From: Engraulis encrasicolus
Taxonomy: Eukaryota; Chordata; Actinopteri; Clupeiformes; Engraulidae
Assembly: GCF_034702125.1 (NCBI RefSeq)
Contig: NW_026945687.1
Span: 882,851-946,850, forward strand
DNA length: 64,000 nt
Direction of reading: 5' to 3'
A model generated the notes under the pieces. It was not told the origin of the DNA. It saw only the letters and a list, made by a program, of their open reading frames with translations, and did not search any database. Shown here one piece after another: positions 11,927 through 25,891 of the stretch (its first letter is position 1; each line of letters begins with the position of its first letter). The position numbers were made by a program, and so were the translations under genes.

Positions 11927-12380
11927 GCCTAATTCCGCCCGTCTCCCAATTCCGCCCGCCTACTTATAAGTGATGATAGTTACTTATGTATCCACTATTT
12001 AAGTCAGGAATGGATATCGACATGATATTGAGTTTGTATGCTTACAATTTGAAACGGTGATGATATTTAAAACCGAGTCAAACGGCCATAAACAGCATTA
12101 TAATGAAGGGTGTCGTAACGGCAGCATGGAACTTTAATTTCACGACGACATTCTGGCTAAAAACTCGCCCTGGCCGCTTCCCTGTTTCGCTTTAGGACCA
12201 AAATTATTCAACCGTTTCCACAGTAACGACCAAACTAATCACAGTTCCTGCATCGGTGAAGCCAGGACTACAAGTGTGAACGAAATCAGCAAAATGCCAT
12301 GAAGGAATAATAAACAGTAACGGAAATACCGACGTGACCTGAAATCAAGCGGGCGGAATTGGGAGCCTTTCGCCGGTGAA
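11927..12380. repeat. inverted-repeat element with CCCAATTCCGCCCGC arms
   Basis: TCCCAATTCCGCCCGCC near 11945 faces GCGGGCGGAATTGGGA near 12348. The outer bases agree only loosely and no target duplication was found. It is probably a MITE of unknown class. Confidence 0.45.
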
Positions 12381-12951
12381 TTGTGCTGAAACTAGATTGT
12401 GGACATGCTGGACGTTGTTGCCAAAATACGATAGAAAGGGCTACCAATGTTAGCTAATATTGCTCATTACCTCATCTACACAGTTGCCGCTATCCAAAAA
12501 TATACGATAGCATAATTAAATAGTATTTGAAATAGTGATATTATCACGTTTTCAGTGAAGTGATCAGTGAAGTGGACGGAATATGGCGACCTTACTTTAC
12601 TGGTTCTGCTAACACATCTGGTAAGCCATCGGATCGCTTAACACAACATTGAAAGCATCATTTTGAAATAGCGATCTGGAAATACCATATAAATGTAGCG
12701 GTGTGTAATTACACATTCATATTTTTTTTATTAGGCTTCATTAGGCTACATGAGCCATGACAAGTTTGGCGAGCTAGCTTATTTGTGCTAGCTAATGCGT
12801 ATGATTGGACATAATTATGCATCTTACCTTGAAATATGGACCAGGATCCCTTTTGATGTGATTTATTCATTCCTGCCGAAGTGCCTGCTCTTTGGCGAAA
12901 TGGTGGAAAGTCTGTCCACGGTAGGATTTATTTATCTTTGAGGACGTAGGA
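12381..12951. other. unassigned; possible first exon on the minus strand
   Basis: A minus-strand ATG (MNKSHQKGSWSIFQ) ends at a CAAG/GTAAGA donor near 12828. It could be an old 5' exon of the THAP-like gene at 11.1-11.9 kb, but support is weak. Confidence 0.25.
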
Positions 12952-14169
12952 GGGTCATTCCACGCCAAAAGTGCCCGCACTCTTAGGTCTCAAAAAATTC
13001 TGAAAATATTACCAAGTGTACCCATGGTACTAAAGAGAAACACTGTAAATGTATTTGGGTGTAAGATGTATACTCTCCGTGTTACAGCCAATTTTACTGG
13101 GGGAGGGGTTTTTTTTGTCAAAGTTCACAAGCCCGTAGCTCAATAACTAAACCATGTAGGAAGTTCAAATTTGGCATGCTGGTACATAGATAGGAATAGT
13201 TTGTCGCTTAACCCTTATGTTGTGTTCGGGTCATTTTTGACCCGTTTTCAAGTTTTAGTGTGAAAAAAACACACTTTCCTTTATTTCCTTGGAATAAGGC
13301 TTCATCTAATCCTCAGTCACAATCATTTCAACACAAAAAAAATATGTTATATCATTTTAGTAAATTTTAAAGGTCCAAAAAAAAAAAAGTTACATCTGTG
13401 GTGTTCGGGGGTCAAAATTGACCCGGTATAGATTTTTGGTTGTTGCATGCATTTCTGAAAAGCTGTTGGTTGCCCTTTGTCTTCAGTTTGGTGATTTATG
13501 GTGAAGAAAATATATTTCTTGCCTGAACTTTTTTTTTGCCAGCTTTTTGATATTACAAATCCAATATGGCCGCCGGACAGTCCCATACACTACAATATGT
13601 CATATCTCCTGTTGTGAAAGGAGTACAGATGTATTTCTGGTGTCTACTCATATGTTTTCATGGTCAGGGAATCCATTTCTGCATTATAAAATGAGATTTT
13701 TTGCACATTTGTTTGCAAAATACATTTTTGCACATTATTTTTTCCAAAAAACGTATCAAAAATTCATAATGGCACCCAAACCTGTAGAACTAGTCTTATA
13801 CTTTCCATAAAGTTGATGTGGCAATGACATAATGGTCCATGTTCATGGCATAGGGGATTCAGATGAATAGTGTGACTTTTTTCATGTTCATTGAGGTGTT
13901 CATTTCCAATACCTTTGCATTAGATTGTCGGAATAGCTGTGACTCTGACAGAATTGTTATTTTGTATATTTACCACACTAAAATCATATAAATATTGAAA
14001 AACACCAAGTCAACATATTTAAACATTAATTTCATGCACTGAAAAATTTATTTAGTTGACATTTGGTCTTTATCCTGCTATAAATCTCTTTGGGTAATAG
14101 TGAATTTATGCAGATTTTGATAGTTTTGGTCATCAAAAACGATTTGCATAATGTAAGATAAAAGATATC

Positions 14170-14886
14170 TGTTAGATTTTGGAGGTTTCCAAAATTCTCT
14201 TCTCCAATAAAAATTGAAGGATGAATGCTCTGCGTTGTGTTTTAGTTGACTCACTTACAAAAATAAAATAAGTCTTGACTTCGTAGTTAAAAGGATCGAT
14301 CAGGATACAATTTATTATAGAAAAAGTGAGATTACAAAAAGAATAAGAAGAAAATAAAAAGAAGTAAAAGTAAAAGAAGAATAAAAAGGTTAAAAAGAAA
14401 TAAAAATGAGACAAAGTCTCACAGCGTCTCACTATCTAGGCAGCATCCTATCTCTGGCGAATGACAGGCAAATCGATCGACAACTGACAAAATGGTGGCA
14501 ACGGTTTTTATACCGTCTTCCTCATGTCAGCAGGTTACACGTATGCAAGTATGATCTTAGTTAAGGAAGATGTCGTCTCCATGTCTCCAGTAGTGACGAA
14601 GCATAAAAGCACCTATCGCTAAGGATAACACACAGCCTAGATGTGTCTGCTATCTGGAAAGTTAGACGCAAGCACACTGTGCCCTGGCACAATGGCCTTC
14701 GACAGCAGAGGCTCTCGCTCTGAGCTCTCCAGATATCAGCAAAGTAACAGTAAACATACCACATTCCAGGGCCCAATTGATTGGAACACTGGAAGGGCTA
14801 AAGTTTCATTATAAAACTTAACAGTATGGTCAATCAGTTGTTGGTCAGCTGCAAAGAGCAGCTGGATATACCACTCAAATTCAACA
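14170..14886 (-). repeat. 3' LTR of the minus-strand LTR element
   Basis: Read on the minus strand, it begins TGTTGAATTTGAG and ends AAAATCTAACA. It is nearly identical to 19345-20060, with scattered substitutions and 1-2 bp indels. Confidence 0.92.
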
Positions 14887-14898
14887 TTCCTCCCTCAA
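14887..14898 (-). promoter_or_regulatory. polypurine tract
   Basis: Minus-strand TTGAGGGAGGAA lies directly against the TG start of the 3' LTR, where plus-strand DNA priming occurs in LTR elements. Confidence 0.75.
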
Positions 14899-17189
14899 GA
14901 TAAATAAAAACAACGTTTTTTCTTATGTTCAATTTAACAAAGCAAGTGAATGACCAAACTGTTGGAAACAGGGATAAACAATAAGGAAATAGGCAATAAT
15001 AACCACCCTCAATGAAATACCCCTAATCAATACAAATGTCAAACATTGTAAATCGGTCTAACTCTGGATTAAATTGATAATTTTCCCAAAAATTACACTA
15101 AATTATGTAGCTGGTTACGTGCATAGTAGCAAAGGGTAAGAAACTCAAAGAGAAAATAAAAAACGTTCAGTCTGCAATGTCTGGTTGTCTGACTCGCACA
15201 AATCTGGCCTTGGAACCGACTTGTCCGAGCAAAACAACAGGAACACCTCAGAGATAAAACAATAGCAACAGAGAAGAGCAGGGAAAACTCCGGGTTCTGC
15301 TAAATGAAATGAAAAGTAGAAGTATACCAGGCACTGTGAACACACTTAAAGGCAATAATATATTCACACAAAGTGAATGGGATGGCATATAGGCTATATT
15401 GAGAAACGTTTACATCAGGTGCATCAACCCGCAAAACCAGTCGTTGTTGGTTGTCTTGACGGCAGCATAACCTTGGGCATTTTGGAAAAAGAACAGTCTC
15501 CCTGTGTATCTCGTGTTGGCTATAATCATGTCACAGCCAGCCTGAAATCAGAGCAAGACAAAACACCCAACAGCAGGCCAAAGGACTGCCATTACAGCCA
15601 CACGTCAGCAGGACATCAGAGTAGCAGGTTCAGTATGCTCGTCGAACGTCCCACAGCCATGGTGTTTCACAGTGTAGTTCAAAAGTTCAAAGTTCAGGAA
15701 GTGTCTTGATTTCCATCATCAGAGGTTTCAGCCAAGGTAGATGTGGTGTATTGGGTAGATGTTGTGCATCTCGTCCAATTCTGTCATGACAGAAAGAACA
15801 AGCGCAGTATCAGAGAGACCAGATACTCATGTATCTGAGACAACACACATCTAACTAAATGAAACATTACTTAGGAATTACTTCATAATTAATGATTAAT
15901 ACTGTTCATTAACAAATAGGCTTATCATGTAGTGAATATGCAAGCATTAATAATAACACATAGCAGATTAACACTTGATTAGCTGGTTGTGATTAAACTC
16001 TAAAACAAAAGTAATCACTCTTTGAAACTGATTAGAAAAGAAATCTCTCCTCTCTCTCCAAGAGGAAAATGTTTTGCTTTCAGGACAAGGTCGAGTGTGG
16101 TGAAAAGTGGATAGGACCTACCAATACAGGCTTGAAGGAAAAATCCTATCTTTTCTCCTCCCAAAACTACACTCCGCAAAACAAGAAACCCAGCTGATTT
16201 AACAGCAAAGAAAAGTCTTCCGCACACTGAACTCCTTAGTCTCGCTACCGCTAGAAGGAAATTACGCCAAAGTCAACATGATACACTTGTCCTGAATTGG
16301 TTTATGAGCTCAAAGGACCATTATCAACCATTTTACAGTGACGTGCATGTATCTATTTTGCTTTTTCATGTAATTTAACTGCAGAGTTGGTAACCCACAG
16401 AACCTCCCACGGCTTTCCCCATTAGGTTGTAATGTCAGCCACTGGGCTTAGACACTAGGACATTGTCCAGGCAGGAGTGCAGCTTGCAGGGTCTTGTCCT
16501 CCCTCTTGTTACTGTTTCCAAACCCCACTCACAGCCTTCTGTGCGGAATACACAGCATGTGTGAATTGGATACAGTCCTTGAGTAAGAAATCAAAACAAA
16601 GTCAATGTTGTCAGGCAATTACATTGGTCTTCCGGTGATGATTACACAAGGGCTCAGGCCTATCTCCTTGTTGTGTGTGACATGCATGCTGCATAGCACA
16701 ACAGGGACTGTGTCAGACCACAGCACACCCTTCTTGATGTTTCTTTATCAGTCTCTCTTGGACGTCCGAAGGATCCTCTTCCGGCTTGACTTGTATGCCA
16801 TTCTCATAGTCGTCTTCCAGAACAGTTTCGTTTCGTCAACTTGTAATCCATCTGAATTCTCCATTCCCCTCGAACAGACAGGATGCAGAGAAGTCTCTTT
16901 GATAGCCCTCTCCTCCCCCCCTCGACCCGATCATCACAATCGTGGTCGATGATGTCATCAGGAGGGTACAGCTTTGGGGATGGGTTGGCCATAGCAGGGT
17001 GCTGAATCACGGCGTGTGATGACTCTAGCACTGCTGGCCAGTCTCCACAATGGCTGTCAGAGACTTTGGTACCTTTGTGTACCAGCATGAGAGAGGTCAT
17101 GACCACCTCCCTCTCGTGCACAGAGAATGAAGGGCCAGTCTAGGTCAGGCAGACCTAGAGCAGGTACCGCACACAGTTCAGAGTAAGAC
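14899..17189. other. internal region of the LTR element without recognised coding
   Basis: About 2.3 kb between the 401-codon frame and the 3' LTR, where pol and env would lie. Only short frames are seen (for example 16804-17121, minus, about 105 codons, ending in a basic stretch). No RT, integrase or envelope motif was recognised. Confidence 0.6.
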
Positions 17190-18356
17190 TCAAACCATGC
17201 ACGGCTGTAGTTCCAGTCTTGAAAAAGTTTGAAGTTGCTTGATCTTGCTTGGCATGGGAACATTTTGAATTGCTGTGGTGTGATCAATTGTGTTTTCTCT
17301 CTTCCCTTGAGAGAAGTCCTGATCCCAGCAGACTGAGGGTTGGGACAGATGTGCTTCCAGTTCATGGATGACAGATCTCAGTCTTTGGGTAGCAGCCTTG
17401 TTGATAAGATACTGCTTTGTGCTTGGTGGGGGCTCTCCACACAACCTCACCGTTTCAAAGTTCAGCTCTCCACCGTCTTTATCCCAGGGGTGGAGGTAAG
17501 GGGTTGCACTGATTTGATGCAGTTGTTGTAGCACTGATGCGGTTGCTCCATCTCCATCTCCACTCACCGACGTCTCTCCCCCATCAGTTGACTCCTCGTT
17601 GGTGGCACGCCTCTCAGACGTCTTCACCGTAGGCACAGCATGCAAGGGATTGAGGTGGGTGGACTCCTGGAAGATGAAGTCACATGGCATGGCATCTTGG
17701 AGCAGGGTGACTTGCTCAGCATATGGAAACCCCTCAGACGGCCTTATCCCGCTCCCTTGGCATGGCATGGGCGCGTAGGAAGGGCTTGCTTGGGCTGCCC
17801 CTCCCACTGGAGCAGGGACGGTCAGTCTGGAAGCCTGAGGGTGTGGACCAGGGACTCTGGCTCCTCCTGGAAGTTCCTCCTCCTCTTCTCCTTCGTCTCC
17901 TGAATCAGAGAGTATGGGCGGGGCAGAAGGCACAACACAGGATGCTCCCTCATAACACACATTGGTCTGTGGAGAGAGGATGCCTCCCTCTTCCACTATG
18001 TCAAGGCGCATGTGCGTTTGTCTGGCCTGGAGCACATTACACACTGTACTCTTATCAGTTTGTTTTGTTTTCCCCCCATTTTTATCTTCCTTCTGCAAAT
18101 CTATGAGCTTTGCTGTATGCGACTCTAAAGTGCAGGGACTGGTAGCAGTTGTTTGTTCAGACTCATGTTTCTCTAACTGGCTCAGTGAAACAGAAGCTAC
18201 CGGCTTTTTCTTTTTCTTGCAAAGTTTTCTCAAATCAAACTTCTTTTTCAACTTGTTGGAAAATTCACGCAGAATTTCAGTTTTGTTGGTGGATGTTTTC
18301 ACCACTGAATCAGTTTCTGTGCTTCGATTTGACCTGCGTGATTTGAAAAGTGGCAT
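17190..18356 (-). CDS. gag-position protein of unknown family (388 aa)
   Basis: The first true ATG gives MPLFKSRRS; the frame extends slightly further upstream without an ATG. It starts about 990 bases after the primer site, where gag would be expected. The N-terminal 70 residues are strongly basic (KLKKKFDLRKLCKKKKK). The middle holds a PSAP sequence (about 17913-17930), the form of the ESCRT-binding late motif of retroviral Gag, next to an acidic run (DSGDEGEEEEELP). The rest is Pro/Ser rich with no zinc knuckle. I recognise no capsid domain. The frame has no stop over 388 codons while its surroundings are full of stops, so it was probably under selection until recently. A shortened Gag or an accessory protein are both possible. 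Confidence 0.5.
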   Translation of the reverse strand: MPLFKSRRSNRSTETDSVVKTSTNKTEILREFSNKLKKKFDLRKLCKKKKKPVASVSLSQLEKHESEQTTATSPCTLESHTAKLIDLQKEDKNGGKTKQTDKSTVCNVLQARQTHMRLDIVEEGGILSPQTNVCYEGASCVVPSAPPILSDSGDEGEEEEELPGGARVPGPHPQASRLTVPAPVGGAAQASPSYAPMPCQGSGIRPSEGFPYAEQVTLLQDAMPCDFIFQESTHLNPLHAVPTVKTSERRATNEESTDGGETSVSGDGDGATASVLQQLHQISATPYLHPWDKDGGELNFETVRLCGEPPPSTKQYLINKAATQRLRSVIHELEAHLSQPSVCWDQDFSQGKRENTIDHTTAIQNVPMPSKIKQLQTFSRLELQPCMV

Positions 18357-18584
18357 GTTTGCCAATGTTGGATCAATTATCAAATGAAGGCACAATAACT
18401 GTTTTGGGAAAGCAGGTGTTCGCTTTCTCTCACTTGAGACAGGGCAGAGGAAGAAAAAAACCTCACTGGCTGAGAGGCCTTATCTCTCCCCTCCCTTCTC
18501 CCTCTGTCTCAGCTTCAAGGAAAAAAACTTTCCTCTCAGCAGACCGGAAAAGCACTGCGCATTACTCCCCACGGCCTTAGATTT

Positions 18585-18717
18585 TAGAAAAAGATTTTAC
18601 TCGGACCGAAAATCCTTTAAAAAAAAGGTACTATGAAACTAGTCTCGGACTAGAAAAAGATTTTACTCGGACCGAAAATCCTTTTAAAAAAAGGTACTGT
18701 GAAACTAGTCTCGGACT
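18585..18717. repeat. 66-bp tandem duplication in the LTR-element leader
   Basis: Two adjacent near-identical units starting TAGAAAAAGATTTTACTCGG (18585 and 18651) differ by a couple of bases. They lie in the leader between the primer site and the long frame. Confidence 0.95.
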
Positions 18718-19324
18718 ACAAGTCCTTGCGCGCTAAGCAGATTCTATCCTATGTAATAATACAGGCTACTTATTGAAAAAATGGCATTCCAATTTAGTAC
18801 CTGGGCCTGTGGTCTATTGTCGTGTTAGTTAAATTCATTACATTCATCTGAAAAGAAATGATGTGCAAAATCTCTAGCTCTCGACTCACCACTCCGGTAT
18901 TACTGGATTAGAACCCTCATCTTGCAAAAACATGCAAGGAAGGTTTATTCATTTGGCAATGGCAGCCAAGTATTAACCATTTTTCATTTTACAAAACAAA
19001 AACCTTTTGGAAAAACATTTTGCAAAGATCAAAGATTACTTAGGCCTTTAAAACATACACCAAAGGTCCATTGAGCTCATAAACCATTGATGTAGGTGTG
19101 ACTTAATACGATTAACTACGTGTCAGTCTTAAGTTATGTGTTGCAGTGAGTTTTGTGGTTCTTTTGATGTGTCAGGAGTGTAACGTAGACCCAATCTCAC
19201 CAATTTCTAATGGGTAAACGAGTAAGCGTCCCCACTCGTCTCCCCCAAACTGGACAGGAAAGCAGGCTGGTCGGCTAGCGTCTGCTTCTCCCCAACGGGT
19301 TGGTCGTCACTTCTCCCTCTCATC

Positions 19325-19342
19325 CACGGGTCACGGAAACCA
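19325..19342 (-). promoter_or_regulatory. candidate tRNA primer-binding site
   Basis: Minus-strand TGGTTTCCGTGACCCGTG begins two bases after the 5' LTR end, the classical position, and starts TGG to pair with a tRNA CCA end. I do not assign the tRNA. Confidence 0.6.
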
Positions 19343-19344
19343 TC

Positions 19345-20060
19345 TGTTAGATTTTGGAGGTGTTCCAAAATTCTCTTCTCCAATAAAAATTGAAGGATGA
19401 ATACTCTGCGTTGTGTTTTAGTTGACTCACTTACAAAAATAAAATAAGTCTTGACTTCGTAGTTAAAAGGATCGATCAGGATACAATTTATTATAGAAAA
19501 AGTGAGATTACAAAAAGAATAAGAAGAAAATAAAAGAAGTAAAAGTAAAAGAAGAATAAAAAGGTTAAAAAGAAATAAAAATGAGACAAAGTCTCACGAG
19601 TCTCACTATCTAGGCAGCATCCTATCTCTGGCGAATGACAGGCCAATTGATCGACAACTGACAAAATGGAGGCAACAGTTTTTATACCGTCTTCCTCATG
19701 TCAGCAGGTTACACGTATGCAAGTATGATCTTAGTTAAGGAAGATGTCGTCTCCATGTCTCCAGTAGTGACGAAGCATAAAAACACCTATCGCTAAGGAT
19801 AACACACAGCCTAGATGTGTCTGCTATCTGGAAAGTTAGGCGCAAGCACACTGTGCCCTGGCACAATGGCCTTCAACAGCAGAGGCTCTCGCTCTGAGCT
19901 CTCCAGATATCAGCAAAGTAACAGTAAACATACCACATTCCAGGGCCCAATTGATTGGAACACTGGAAGGGCTAAAGTTTCATTATAAAACTTAACAGTA
20001 TGGTCAATCAGTTGTTGGTCAGCTGCAAAGAGCAGCTGGATATACCACTCAAATTCAACA
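19345..20060 (-). repeat. 5' LTR of the minus-strand LTR element
   Basis: The direct copy of 14170-14886, 716 bp, with the same TGTTGAATTTG and ATCTAACA ends on the minus strand. Confidence 0.92.
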
Positions 20061-20826
20061 TTCTAAAGTCAAAAAGATGAATACATCAAGTAATATTTCC
20101 ATGGATATGAATACATACCAAGTTAGCCATAAGATGAAAAACAATATTTGATGATGTGTTTTTAGGTATTTTATAGCTGAGTTTTGTTATCGCGGGTCAA
20201 AAATGACCCGAACACCACAGGTGTATGCAGCTTGTGAACACAACACAAGGGTTAAGTGTTTTCGGTTTTAGTCTGCATGATCCTGCATCGTCATAGCATT
20301 CCCTCAAAGATGATACAAATTGTACTGGAGTTTTTGCCTGTGCTCTGTTTAGGCCTTCAGAAGACATATTTGTGCCCAACATAGCCTCTTGATTTTTCCC
20401 CTTGTAGAGACAAGTAGGAACACTCTCATAAAAAGCTATAAATAGAAAGGAAACCCCATCAGTGTTTGAAAAGAAGACCTCACAAGTCTAACAAATCATT
20501 TTGGGTGTCATTTTCAGAGCTCCAGAACCCCTTGTGGGATTGTCCACAGATTTTTATTTTATTTTTTTCTTCATTCTCCATGAATTCTTCTTTTTAAAAA
20601 TGCCAATGAGACTTGTCTTATGTGATGTTTTCTTTTTTAATTTCCAACCTGAAAATGGGCAACATGCACATTGAGCACCAAAAACTCCAGTACAATTTGT
20701 ATCGTCTTTGAGGGAATGCTGTGAAGATGCAGGATCACACAGACCAAAACTGACAGTTTTGCATCAAACTATTTCTATCTACAGTGCCCTCCACAATTAT
20801 TGGCACCCCTGGTTGAGAGGTGTTAA

Positions 20827-22991
20827 CCCTTTAAGCGCCACAATTTATTTTTCAAAAAAGCTGAATTTTGGCATGATAAATTCAAATGACTGTGGCTTGA
20901 CACTGGTAACAGATAGAGCTTGACTGTCAATTAGACAAATATTGGGGATGACCCCAAGATTATTTTGGGAGTAAATATGCATACCTAATTTGCATATTAT
21001 GACGTCATATGGTGGCGGCCATTTTGAATTTATAATAATTTTTGGAAAATATTGATAATTTTCAATAGATTATTGAATTTATTTAGCAATATTTGACATT
21101 CCATTACTATCACGTAGTGCACATACACTATGGTCAAGGACATAAGTAGTTTTAGGCAGAATATATATAGTATATATTGTAATATTGCAATAGGCCTAAT
21201 ATAATGCAATATTTTTCAAAAAAGCTGAATGTTGGCATGATAAATTCAAATGACTGTGGCTTGACACTGGTAACAGATAGAGCTTGACTGTCAATTAGAC
21301 AAATATTGGGGATGACCCCAAGATTATTTTGGGAGTAAATATGTATACCTAATTTGCATATTATGACGTCATATGGTGGCGGCCATTTTGAATTTTTAAT
21401 AATTTTTGGAAAATATTGATAATTTTCAATAGATTATTGAATTTATTTAGCAATATTTGACATTCCATTACTATCACGTAGTGCACATACACTATGGTCA
21501 AGGAAATAAGTAGTTTTAGGCAGAATATATATAGTATATATTGTAATATTGCAATAGGCCTAATATAATGCAATAATATTGAAATATATAATGCAACAAT
21601 TACTACTTTTGCCTGGAGGGCCGAACATGTTTGTATCTGTAACCTGTACCTTTTTAGCTTGTGAAACTTTCACAGAAAGGGTCAGCACACACATATTCAA
21701 TTCATATGTATGGCTATTTTTACATCTGTATAGCCTACTATGGCCTTTGGAGCAGGCGCTGTATAGGCAGTAAAATGGTTGATCATGGCACAGTCTAGCT
21801 CAGTGACTTCTACAGTTTGTCACTTACATTTCACAAAACTAATGGGCAAATTGTCAACATAATGGGTATGAAATCACAAGTATTATATCCATAGTATTAT
21901 GTCCAACGTAATTAGGCTACGTTATAGCTGGACACCTGAAGCCGATCAGGAACACAATCCCCTCCCCCTCGCGTGGAGAGCGCAGCGCCCTTCCACCCTC
22001 TCCCCCGTTTGAGAGAAATATATCGCCACCTCTTTCGTCTTTATTTGCTGTTTTACTGATTTATAACTCTTACAAAGACAGTCAAAACGCTGTGACCAGT
22101 CTGATTGTCAACAACGAGTCTAAAACATTCATGTTTTAGGGTTGCCTATGCGTCTTCTCTTCACCGTGCGTTCTATTACCAAAACCTCTCCATGCGGAGA
22201 TATGGCACGTTCGCCGCTGCCATCCACCCAGTAGAAGTCAGAAAGAGGGACAGAATGAGTGCGTGTGTGCTGCTTGGTGAACAGTGTTTGTCTGATCCCA
22301 GGATTATTGCGTTTGCGTCCGGATAGGTGGCTACCCGCATCTCCGGGGGCTGAATGGAGGCAGCCCAAGCTAACATTACCAGACCCACTTCTCTCACCCC
22401 TAATTCCTCCACCAATACCTGTATGGACACCACGATTGCATTCGCCACTACCACCGACTCACTTGAGATCGGATAAAGTCACCGAATGAGTTTCAATGTA
22501 TGTGTGTGCTTAGAGAACATCCTTGCTTCGCATGTCGGCATCACAGCCTTCGGAAGTTTCGCCACGGTAAACAAAGAGTGCTCGTCCGATCATTATCCCC
22601 CTCGTGAGATAAAAACTGTCCTTCGGAGTCAGAATAGGCAAATAACATGCTCAGAACTTCATCACGATTCAACTTCTCACTAGCCATGATGAAATAGCTC
22701 GCTGATAGTTCACTGATAACAACACAAACCCAACTCGCACGCCTCGAGTCAAAGACGCAAAGTGGCTACTTCCGCATTTTGTAGTCGCGTCACAGGTCGC
22801 GTCTTTTACTGCTTCAACAAAGACTCTGTGAACTACAAAATGACGCAATCGTAGTCTTGTTTGAAAGGGTAGCATGTCTGCCAACTACTGGTAGGGAGGA
22901 TGAACACTATTAAGACCGCTGGTTTGATCTACATGCGCTTTTGTTCATGATGACGTACTGTCGCAATTCTGCGACTTTGGCGCTTAAAGGG
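20827..22991. mobile_element. piggyBac-type (TTAA) element with internal tandem duplication
   Basis: TTAA lies at 20823-20826 and 22992-22995. The termini CCCTTTAAGCGCCA and TGGCGCTTAAAGGG are exact inverted repeats. The element is 2165 bp and has no transposase frame. Its right half contains several short frames that I do not recognise. Confidence 0.88.
20851..21578. repeat. 364-bp tandem duplication inside the TTAA element
   Basis: The unit starting TTCAAAAAAGCTGAA at 20851 recurs at 21215 with only a few differences. Each unit carries GGGGATGACCCC and TGACGTCATATGGTGGCGGC. Confidence 0.95.
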
Positions 22992-23301
22992 TTAAAAGCC
23001 TTAAAATAAATTCAGTGTTTATTGCAGAAGAACACTGTCACACTGAAAATTGTAGGAAAATGTAGCCTTCAACTCAAATGAATTGTAAGAAAATAAAAAA
23101 AACACTGACTGAAAAATAATTATTTTTCATTAAATCACCTGTTCCACAATTATTGGCACCCTTAACAATTCCCAGGAAATAAATATAATTGAAGCATTTC
23201 TGTCATTTCTACAGTAGTTTACAAAGTTTACCAGAGTATGTAGGAACATTTAATTAGTAATTCATCACTTCCTGTTTCCCTGGGGTATAAACATGACGTG
23301 A

Positions 23302-24348
<1,047 letters not shown>

Positions 24349-24846
24349 CACCAGGGGTGCTAATAATTGTGACACACATTATTTGATATCAAATAATTAT
24401 TTCTTTATGTGGGATTTTTTCCCCACTGAATAAATGCACGTGTATTGAAGGTTGGATTTTTCTCTTTTTTTCCATTAAGGTCCCATATTATTTAGAAAAA
24501 AAATAAAATAATTGGAAGCTAAAAAACACATCTCAACCAGGGGTGCCAATAATTATGGAGGGCACTGTATGTACCAGCATGCCAAATTTAAGCTTCCTAC
24601 ATGGTTTAGTTCTTGAGCTACGGGCTTGTGAACTTTGACAAAAAAAAGAGTGTGAACAAAATGGGCACCCCCCTCCCCCAGTGAAATTGGCTGTAAAATG
24701 GAGAGTATACATTCAAATATTCAAAGTATTCAAATAAAGTAACAGTGTTTCTCTTAAGTACCATGGGTACACTCAGTAATATTTTCAGAATTTTTTGAGA
24801 CCTAAGTGCGCGGGCACTTGTTGATTTGGCGTGGAATGACCCAGGA

Positions 24847-25891
24847 CTACTTTGGGCACACAGCAGTGAGGCGCCAAACAGCTGGTGTGCAGCCGGGTGT
24901 ACCCCTGAAGTGTACCCCTCAACGTCTTTAGAAAGTTCCGGGTGAATAAGGCGAATTGAAACAAAACAAATACTCGATGAAAGGAAGCCTCTAGTCTTCA
25001 AAACTTACACCATTCACAGAGCTGGACGCTCCGTACTCCAAAAGGAAACTTAAACTTCATAAAAAAAGAAATATTTTCTTTTGATTGTTTCTAGCTCCAA
25101 AGAAAACTCGACTGGCTCGGCAGACGACAGACTGAAGTGAACGGCTCCAAGGGTTAGGCCACAGCCGGTTTCAAAATAAAAGTCCCAAATCGTAATTGTC
25201 ACAGTAAAGGTTCTGCTATTTCAAATTCATTTAAGTCATGTTTTTAACAATAACAACCCATCATTAATTCATTGTTTCACCAGAATTACCTCTATTTATT
25301 ATTCCATTTAACTGTGTATGCTTTTTATAAACTATCTATTTTACATTTTTAATAGGCATTTGTCGACTGGGTTGCAGATGAAATAGACTATTAAACAACT
25401 AGAACAGCATAAATAAACAGAGGAAAGATATCAACCTAATCAGCTGATTTATTTTATTTATTTCAATGACTTGAAAATAGAAGACAGTTCAGTGCAATAG
25501 AAACTTTAACTTAAAGGTGCAATTATATTTACCAATATAAAACGTACGATTGTTTATGACTGAAAACTCAAAATTGGGAAGGTCCACTTTTTGTGTATTA
25601 ATGTAATAAACATTAAAACCACTGCTAAAACAAAATATTTGACCACCAGCCTTGAACCACAAGAGTACAACAGTAGGTGCCATCCCATATAGGCCCTCAT
25701 AGGCCTATTTACACAAGAGGAGAAGAGAAAATAGAGAGGGAAAGAAGAGAATGATAATAGAATGGAGGAAGAAAGGAGAGATGGGTGAGGAGGAGTGAAT
25801 GGCAGAGAGGAGTTGTTCTCTTTCTCTTGCGCACACAGTCTTCTCTTATCTTCTCTCTGTCCACCCTCTTTCTGTCTCTGTCTCTCTCTCA
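24847..25891. other. unassigned; possible exon remnant and CT-rich stretch
   Basis: The minus strand near 24945-24985 reads FIEYLFCFNSPYSP, related to the small exon at 11153-11205. The plus strand at 25800-25890 is CT-rich and low in complexity. Nothing else is supported. Confidence 0.35.

Larger units (their letters stand above)
14170..20060 (-). mobile_element. LTR retroelement lacking recognisable pol (minus orientation)
   Basis: Two 717/716-bp direct repeats bound 4.46 kb. Orientation comes from an 18-base candidate primer site beginning TGG two bases inside the right-hand LTR, and a purine tract next to the left-hand LTR, both reading on the minus strand. I counted roughly a dozen differences between LTRs by eye, suggesting a fairly young insertion. 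One long frame (17190-18356, minus) lies inside; no protease, RT or integrase motif was seen. The flanks (ATATC and TTCTA) do not give a clear target duplication. It could be a non-autonomous LTR element or an internally deleted endogenous retrovirus. Confidence 0.75.
13212..20251. mobile_element. piggyBac-type (TTAA) MITE, split by an LTR retroelement
   Basis: TTAA lies at 13208-13211 and 20252-20255. The termini are CCCTTATGTTGTGTTCGGG and, in reverse complement, CCCTTGTGTTGTGTTC. The subterminal palindrome CGGGTCATTTTTGACCCG is present at both ends. Without the LTR element at 14170-20060 it would be about 1.15 kb. No transposase is present. Confidence 0.85.

Noticed and set aside
17723..18387. 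Plus-strand frames of 127 and 141 codons
   Set aside because: They are antisense to the 388-codon frame of the LTR element, whose orientation is fixed by the primer site and purine tract.
22500..22900. Host gene in the GC-richer right half of the 20827-22991 element
   Set aside because: Only short frames without splice support were found, and the stretch lies inside exact TTAA-flanked inverted ends.
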